The notes under the pieces: generated by a model | What the model was told of the DNA's origin: nothing | The model's input: the letters and a program-made list of their open reading frames with translations, nothing else | The model's database searches: none | Translations under genes and position numbers: made by a program | Part shown: positions 58,369 through 64,000 of the stretch, in pieces | Layout: every line of letters begins with the position of its first letter | Numbering within the stretch: the first letter of the stretch is position 1 | Assembly: GCA_020746875.1 (NCBI GenBank) | Contig: JAGTJL010000004.1 | Coordinates: 2,480,001-2,544,000, forward strand | Direction: 5' to 3' | DNA length: 64,000 nucleotides | DNA from: Rhexocercosporidium sp. MPI-PUGE-AT-0058 | Taxonomy: Eukaryota; Ascomycota; Leotiomycetes; Helotiales

Positions 58369-59571
58369 AGCCTTTTAGTTGAGACCTAGAGATGATTGAT
58401 CTGGCCGTCTAAGGGGAAAATGTTAAAATCTTCAGGAAAATCCTGACTGTTCTATAGGCAGGAACCTCAAGTGTTCACGGCGCTACCAGGGCGTTGGTAT
58501 GTCCGGTCCGGTCCACTGCTTCGGCCGAGAAGCCACAAACAGAATCCTCGCGGTCTGAAGCGCCCAGATGACAGCTGTATGATTTCAAACGATGCCTTCT
58601 AGGGACTTTTTTTTGTACGTAAATTATGGTCTCGGCGCTATTGTATTCCCCGCTCCAGGCATGCTCCATCCTTCATCGACTTTCCCCAATGAAGGCATGG
58701 CCTTGTGTCCTCCTTGATGAGCATTGTTCAAAACTGCTTCGGCGAAACAAATGATACCATCCGCCAAGGGTTTAGAACCCCAAGAAAACATATAGTCGTA
58801 CCAAATCGAGCACAATTATTTCCTAGATGAGGATAGCTTATTTATCAGCGGCCTATTTAGCGGTTTTCTCCTTAAGCATGCGCTGGTAAGATCCTTAAAA
58901 GGATTCTTCTACCCCATTTCGGGAACCTAAACATCTCCGTCTAATTCAAATGGGGCTTCCTACGGCCACTTGCTCTCTACAGCGGAAGGTAAATAAATAG
59001 AACCCACTGAAAAAAGCAAGGCATCTATGTAGGTTCTTGTAGGGCAGATTGCAAGAACAAGCATTCCTCGTCCCGGCGAATAATTGTTATTTGAAGATAT
59101 GCCTAAAAATGATACATTCCCCTATTCTTTTTCTAATTACGCACTTGGCAGACAGCCATACAGACAACACCGAATGATCCGTGTTAATAATGTGAGCGTG
59201 CACTTAATCTGCGTGTTGCTTTGATAATATCTAGTAACAGGATTTATCGGACCAATAACGAAGACCTTAAGTTCAAGTGAATCCAGGATGCAAGGCCAGT
59301 CACCCTTTCTCATCCTCTATATGACTCTCTACTGTAATTAGCTTAACATTTACTTATTCGAAATGGATCTAAGCACCGTTCTCCTCGATTTCTCGCAGCT
59401 ACAACAACAATACCATCTTGCCTACCACCCCTATAAAATGTGTGAGCAAAACCACATGCAAGAAAATCAGCAGCACTTATGTACCGTCTAGTCTAGATCT
59501 CAAGGCACACTAGCCAAGTAGGATATGATATTCCTTATTCGTGCTTCCATCTCTTTGCTGACTAATTCCAG
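58369..59571. other. intergenic
   Basis: No gene is supported. From about 59364 short ATG-initiated sequence precedes a good acceptor (GACTAATTCCAG) ending at 59571, so a first exon of the next relic may lie here. Confidence 0.4.
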
Positions 59572-60030
59572 GTGCCTTTGATTCCTCGCGCCCAAATGGC
59601 CTGGATTCTTTCTGCGAAATCATCAAAATTGAACAATAATCCAATCTTTCAAAAAGAGAACACGCTAACAGCAGAAAAGAGAACATCCATTTTTACCACC
59701 TATATATTTAATGAAAGTTTAACAAACCCCGAGTTACTTCCATCTAATGTCTCGCTCAAAGCAATTTCCTCTCTTGGCCTCGCTTTACTTCCGCCTCCGC
59801 TAGCGACCAGGACGGAATCGAGTTCCTCGAATACTCCTCCGTTTTCCACATTCATTTACTTTCAGAGATGTTTCTCTAAACTAGAGACTCTTTACATCAT
59901 CTCGGCGAACCCACCATTTATTGAGCTGCATCAGGTCAACAAATGGAATAGGAATATGTCGGATGAGCCTCAATGGTTACTTCTTGGAGAAGGACAACGA
60001 AGCTACAAACTTACAGCCATGCTTCCGTAA
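59572..60030 (+). pseudogene. possible 2EXR-related 3' exon relic
   Basis: The frame opens exactly at a strong splice acceptor (branch CTGACTAAT, acceptor CCAG) and runs 152 codons to 60030. The segment IYFQRCFSKLETLYIIS resembles the post-domain strand found in 2EXR proteins (compare YFSGLEMLMLN at 53061). No 2EXR hallmark is recognisable upstream and no continuous first exon was found, so this is either a decayed copy or an unrecognised gene. The bias is less GC-rich than in the intact copies. Confidence 0.3.
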
Positions 60031-60757
60031 CTGAATAGGGACCCTGGTTGGGAGGCTCCACATTTTTGGGGGCTTTACAACAGAGGAATTCGAGGCTGTG
60101 GATCGCCAGGGATTGATTCGGAATCGTTATAGAAGTGAAATCCTTCGTTTCTTTGATCGGATGTTGTACTGAATACTTGGAAGGCTCTAAAAACAAATGT
60201 TTGGTTGCCAGAGCTTAGTTCCTATTAGAAGTTATTTATTTACTTAGGGTGGTAGACTTTTTGGTGAATGGCCGCTTTAGATTTGCCACTCGAGACAATT
60301 GTCATTTTACTTTTTAAACTATCTACATTGGAATCAAAGCTGTGGGATCTATCGACGCTTGATGAAGTTTATTGTGGGGTAACTCAGCCTCCCCACTGAT
60401 AATGAGATGCGGTCAAAGTGACCTTTCATAGAACATAGTCGTCAATCTTGTCAGTCATGATTGAGACCATCATTCTCAGTACTTCCTCTCCTAGGTTTAT
60501 TCATGATCCCCTTTTCTTAAATGTTCTCCCTAAATGTTAGTATATCTCAATTCTGCTTGCCTGAACAAAGTGCCACTATTCCCACGGTGGCTTAGCTTTA
60601 CGCCACATTTCCCTCCAGCTGCAGCCTATTTGAACGTCAGCTCATCACCACGTTCAATTTTCAGCTCAACCCATCTTCTTTGCTATCACGGCGCCGAAGA
60701 TTAAAATCTACATTGTCTAAGAGGCACAGCGTCATCAGCGTGGGATTAACAACAGAC
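60031..60757. other. intergenic
   Basis: This is the promoter region of the next 2EXR gene. No gene is seen. Confidence 0.45.
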
Positions 60758-61501
60758 ATGGCCGAGTATGTCTCTCCTTCCGGGAGCCCTCGGGATGCAC
60801 CGCCAAGCTTTCCTCTTTTCTCAAATCTGCCACCCGAGTTGAGAGCTCCTATCTGGGAATACAGTCTACCTGGTCCTCGAATCCTGGCCTTTAGGAATGG
60901 TCATCATGTTATCAACATTCCCTGGTGCATCGCTATCAATCCTATTGATGCAACACTTCAGGCTCTGCTACAGACCTGCCAAGAATCCAGAGCCGTCGTC
61001 TTGGCACACTACCAACAATGCTTCGCGGCAAATATCGGTCGACCTATCTGGTTCTCTGGCAGTAAAGACATCCTCCATTTCCACACACTGCAATCCATGG
61101 ATGAGTTCTTTACTGCCACACGAGAAGATATCCGAGCGGATATCACGACTGTTCGCACCGTGGCAGTTGGCACTCCTCCGTCAATGAGGCAGCCGAATGA
61201 AACCTGGGCCCGCTTCTTCAAGCCCGAGAATGTGATACCCCTGGCATGGATGCGGTTTGGCGGATTGACGGAGATTATCATGCTGCAGCCGGCTTTCAGC
61301 AAGGAGAAATACCTGCAGACGGTGAAGAGTCTGAGGAAAGGGCCGACGAAGATGCAGACCACTATGGAGAGGTTTACTCGGTCTAGGGACCGGTATGTTG
61401 TTAAGAGAAGGCTGGTCCATGGGGATTCGGACGCGGACGAGGCTGTAGGTTTTAATATTACAACCGAGGACTTTGAGGAATTTTGGAAGAGGGCTGGGTG
61501 A
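60758..61501 (+). CDS. 2EXR-domain protein
   Basis: This single exon encodes 247 residues from ATG 60758 (CAGACATGG). The frame is open upstream but lacks an ATG. The domain starts with FPLFSNLPPELRAPIWEYSL near residue 17. The second block is LLQTCQESRAVVLAHYQQCF and the third IWFSGSKDILHFHTLQS. Then VRTVAVGTPPS leads into a C-terminal region with GGLTEIIMLQPAFSKEKYLQ. It is complete, without stops or introns. 2EXR proteins have no established function. This copy is the rightmost of the island and lies about 300 bases from the remnant of a hAT end. Confidence 0.85.
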   Translation: MAEYVSPSGSPRDAPPSFPLFSNLPPELRAPIWEYSLPGPRILAFRNGHHVINIPWCIAINPIDATLQALLQTCQESRAVVLAHYQQCFAANIGRPIWFSGSKDILHFHTLQSMDEFFTATREDIRADITTVRTVAVGTPPSMRQPNETWARFFKPENVIPLAWMRFGGLTEIIMLQPAFSKEKYLQTVKSLRKGPTKMQTTMERFTRSRDRYVVKRRLVHGDSDADEAVGFNITTEDFEEFWKRAG

Positions 61502-61802
61502 GCTTGAGACAAGAGAGCTTGACTTGCCCTATGGTAATTTTTAGAATTCGTCTGTATGTAAGAAGTTGATTGCTGTGTGGATGGAAGATCTTACCTTGGG
61601 CAGAAAACTCTTGGCCGTTGTATTTTGGGAAAGTTGAGTAAGTAATACTGTTTTAATTAACATTTTCTAAGCTATAATAGCCCTAAAGACAATAAAAGAA
61701 AAAGTTGACTTTACGAGACCGTTATATAAAACTATCTTTCTTAAAGTGTAGTTGTTATATATTCTCGTCAGTTTAAATCGCTACTAGTTAATTTATTCAG
61801 TA
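61502..61802. other. AT-rich spacer, possibly hAT-derived
   Basis: The sequence becomes AT-rich from about 61640 and may be internal sequence of the element whose right end follows. No left inverted end is found. Confidence 0.4.
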
Positions 61803-61892
61803 CAGCCAGTCAGTTGTCTTAATTTACGTCAGTCAGTCAGTTAGAAAAAATCCTCAACTGATACTGACTTAACTGACTTATTGGCCACTCTG
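61803..61892 (+). mobile_element. right end of a hAT element related to 46427-49368
   Basis: The sequence GTCAGTCAGTTAG...CTGACTTATTGGCCACTCTG closely matches the last 90 bases of the complete element, including the terminal GGCCACTCTG. The mate CAGAGTGGCC is not present nearby, so this is a truncated copy or a short deletion derivative that lost its left end. Confidence 0.7.
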
Positions 61893-62325
61893 GCGACAAC
61901 TTTACAACGCGTGATTCTTCAGCATGGCCTGAGTATACAAAGTTTTACACAAATCAACGAAATCATGCTAAAGTTCAGTCTGTCTGCCTTTCCAATCAGC
62001 GAGCCTCCAAGCTTGATTCTTGAGTTACACAATTTTGATGACCCGCAAGGAGACTCCGAGCATGTCGTGACGCCAGCCGGTATCTTACCTCCTAAATGAC
62101 CGTTCATCACTTCCCTCTTTTCGACAGTAGTTCCTCTTCCTTAGAAATTTTACAAAAAAACACATCGAAAACAACAATAAGTTCAGCATAATACCTGCAA
62201 AACCGCCAGCTGTTGGAATTGGCGCACTGACTAACTTATTAATCAGCCAGCTACAAGAATATCTTTCCATATCTTCCAAAATTTGCCCGCGAGATGTAGT
62301 TCAAAATTTGGGATTTTGCTCTTAG
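61893..62325. other. spacer, possible upstream exon of the next gene
   Basis: Protein-like frames occur around 62190-62300, but no start codon or consistent splice could be settled. Confidence 0.3.
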
Positions 62326-62934
62326 GCCTCAGTTAATCACTATCCTCTCAACGGGCTCTGCCGCTCTCAAAACTGCGTGGAGGGAAGATTTAGATGAGCT
62401 ATTGAAGATTGAATTGCTGACTGGAAATGTCCCATCTGATGTGCATCTTGATGCAAGAAATCTTTTATCAGCATGCTTGGACTTTCGTCGTGCGTCCAGA
62501 TTGAAGTATGGTAAGTCTTGCACGTTTACGCATATGGCGATATAGTTAGATCCTTTTCAGGATACACCGTACTTTGAGCATTAAAATACGCTCTTTGTCT
62601 TTTTGTAGAGCTCATGCCAACATGGACACGGAAATCTGGAAATCTAGAACAATTAATAACAATACCATCTCTTATTATGGGAAACTTGCTGCCAAATGGA
62701 AGCAAACTTTCCCCGAGCATAATGTATCGGTTTGGGAAGCGACGTCATGTTCTGGTTAAGTTGGGCCTCGATTCATTTCATAACCTCGAGGGGCTCACAA
62801 TATTGCATCAATCCGTGCCCAAGCTCTGCAGTCAGGTCAGAGAAGAAGATGACGTTTCTTCCACTTCTCCATCCGGTGGTGGTCAGCAACCTAGATTTCA
62901 GCGTGAGAAAAAAAAATCAACTTATTCAATTTAA
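62326..62934 (+). CDS. unrecognised gene, 5' incomplete, running into a hAT insertion
   Basis: Two exons (about 62326-62510 and 62609-62934) are joined by an intron with a GTAAGT donor and TTTTTGTAG acceptor. Exon 1 reads RPQLITILSTGSAALKTAWR and LSACLDFRRASRLKY, and exon 2 continues ELMPTWTRKSGNLEQLI and LDSFHNLEGLTILHQ in phase. The frame ends at 62934 just as the sequence turns into the AT-rich element. The last dozen residues (REKKKSTYSI) look like insertion-derived sequence. The start lies upstream and is not identified. The FHNLEGLTI segment recalls the post-domain strand of 2EXR proteins, but no 2EXR hallmark is present. The gene is probably truncated at its 3' end. Confidence 0.45.
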
Positions 62935-63125
62935 TCAAGATTAAATCAAGCTTGATTTGATTTGATTTGATTAAGAATTTGATTTAATCAAATTAATTAA
63001 ACGATTATATACGTTTAAAGTAAAAGATTTAGTATAAAGGATAATTTGAATATATTATAAGCTAAGGAATAAATAAAATAATAAAATAATAAGTTAATAA
63101 ACTAATAAACTAAACAGAAATTTAA

Positions 63126-64000
63126 TTAATTTACAATTTCAAAGTTATTTTCCCTTAATCCTTCTTCTTCTTCTTCTTCTTCTTCTTTATTTTCTTTATT
63201 AATATAAAGACCTCAGCTCTTTAAGGCTATTATATACTCAAAAGTATCTTTATTAAGCCTATTTCGGTCTTTATTAATAATTCTAGCTCCTTGATTAAAA
63301 AATCTCTCTGAAGGAGCTGAAGTCGCCGGTATTTGTAAATAAGTACGTGCTAATAGAGATAATACTGGGTATTTAGCTCTGTTATTAAGCCAAAACGTTA
63401 AAGGCTTTACTTAAAAGAATATTAGTAAAGTATTTAATATATTTTAAGTTACTTACTTATCTACTAGCTCTTTTTTCTTTAAAATAAGAGTCTAATTCAT
63501 CTAATTCTTCTTCTTCGTCTTCAATATATATATCTAAATCGTCGTCGTCGTCTTCGATAATATTTAAAGCTAAATTCTCGGTTCGATTAATTAGTAATTG
63601 TATAGCTAAATAATCTTGCTTATAACTATATTAAGTTAGTATTATTAATAATAATAAAAATATAATTAATAACTTACACTCGATACTCTTCGTATAATCG
63701 ATTGTAAATATCTGTAGTTTGACCTCTCGTAAGGCCTATTACTTCTAAACCTTCTCTTTTAATTCTAGGGTCTAAAATCAAAGAGAGGTATAAAGCTTTA
63801 TTATTCGTTGAAATTCCTTGTTTAGGAAAATATTTCCGTAATTTAGCTATTCCTTTATTAATAGCTTCGGTAAAATTCGTATCCTAATTAATTATTAGTA
63901 TTATTTTATAATTATTATTAAAAGTAAGACTTACATTTAATTGAGCTTGAATATTCTCTAATTGAGTATAAATCTTATATACTTCAGGGATTAAATAATA
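63126..64000 (-). pseudogene. hAT transposase, C-terminal part, intron-containing, two stops
   Basis: The exons in view are 64000-63936, 63883-63678, 63625-63457 and 63404-63126, with introns bearing GTAAGT donors and ACTAAC- or CTAATA-like branches. The protein reads YYLIPEVYKIYTQLENIQ, LSLILDPRIKREGLEVIG, an acidic stretch, then the hAT dimerisation domain with LARTYLQIPATSAPSERFF and DTFEYIIALKS. Two stops occur. TAA lies at 63459-63457 at the third intron, where its reality depends on the splice chosen. TGA at 63215-63213 stands where Trp is expected (ALKS-W-GL). Both fit C-to-T or G-to-A mutation. The rest of the gene lies beyond the window. The enzyme would cut and paste DNA in the nucleus. 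Confidence 0.8.
63161..63187 (+). repeat. (CTT)n microsatellite inside the transposase gene
   Basis: About nine CTT units encode a glutamate run on the minus strand near the transposase C-terminus. Confidence 0.85.

Larger units (their letters stand above)
62935..64000 (-). mobile_element. second hAT transposon, entering from the right edge
   Basis: The AT-rich sequence contains a transposase gene on the minus strand (63126 rightwards) and TTGATTTGATT repeats near its left end (62950-62990). The left terminus is probably within 62890-62940, but the inverted repeat cannot be confirmed because the other end is outside the window. It is unlike the 46427 element in sequence and far less damaged. 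Confidence 0.75.

Noticed and set aside
1..64000. CRISPR arrays, rRNA genes, bacterial-type operons
   Set aside because: No regularly spaced direct repeats or conserved rRNA segments are visible, and the gene structure is eukaryotic.

Overview
The window looks like a gene-poor, transposon-bearing chromosomal region of a filamentous ascomycete. Introns of about 47-140 nt with GTAAGT-type donors and CTAAC/CTGAT-type branch points, HET-domain genes, 2EXR-domain genes, a Pth11-like rhodopsin-domain receptor gene and AT-rich hAT transposons with stop codons typical of repeat-induced mutation all fit Pezizomycotina. The density of 2EXR genes suggests Leotiomycetes (Helotiales), but that is inference. 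Gene models below were built by hand from reading frames plus splice sites; most real genes are split by introns.

Left part (1-18.6 kb): a zinc alcohol dehydrogenase (1868-3074), an EthD-domain protein (3659-3979) and a HET-domain protein with a long acidic N-terminus (5067-7893). These are followed by a same-strand array of short, unrecognised membrane or secreted proteins (8677, 10013, 10874, 12970, 13691, 15661). The array ends in a small secreted protein with eight cysteines in hydrophobin order (16304-16752). A flavin amine oxidase (17019-18600, minus) closes this part.

Middle and right (19-61.5 kb): an island of at least thirteen 2EXR-domain genes or relics on both strands. Intact copies lie at 28145, 30329, 42243, 50713, 53061 and 60758. 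Copies broken by a single nonsense codon lie at 19341, 33649 and 35495. More degraded copies lie at 23126, 26502, 44107 and 45581. Interspersed are a 78-aa cysteine-rich protein made of five micro-exons (25756-26207), a second HET gene (37125-39570), a small gene with a repeated C-terminal motif (49665-50068), a rhodopsin-domain (Pth11-like) receptor gene (54468-55736, minus) and an FAD monooxygenase (56996-58368, minus).

Mobile DNA: a complete but dead hAT element (46427-49368) has 24-bp inverted ends and a perfect 8-bp target duplication. A related right end sits at 61803-61892. A different, intron-containing and much less decayed hAT transposase enters from the right edge (63126-64000, minus) and abuts a gene that appears to run into it (62326-62934).

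How the genes may work together is uncertain. HET proteins act in non-self recognition; 2EXR proteins have no established function. The mixture of HET genes, birth-and-death 2EXR paralogs, short secreted proteins and transposons has the look of a fast-evolving accessory region. No tRNA, rRNA or CRISPR array was found.
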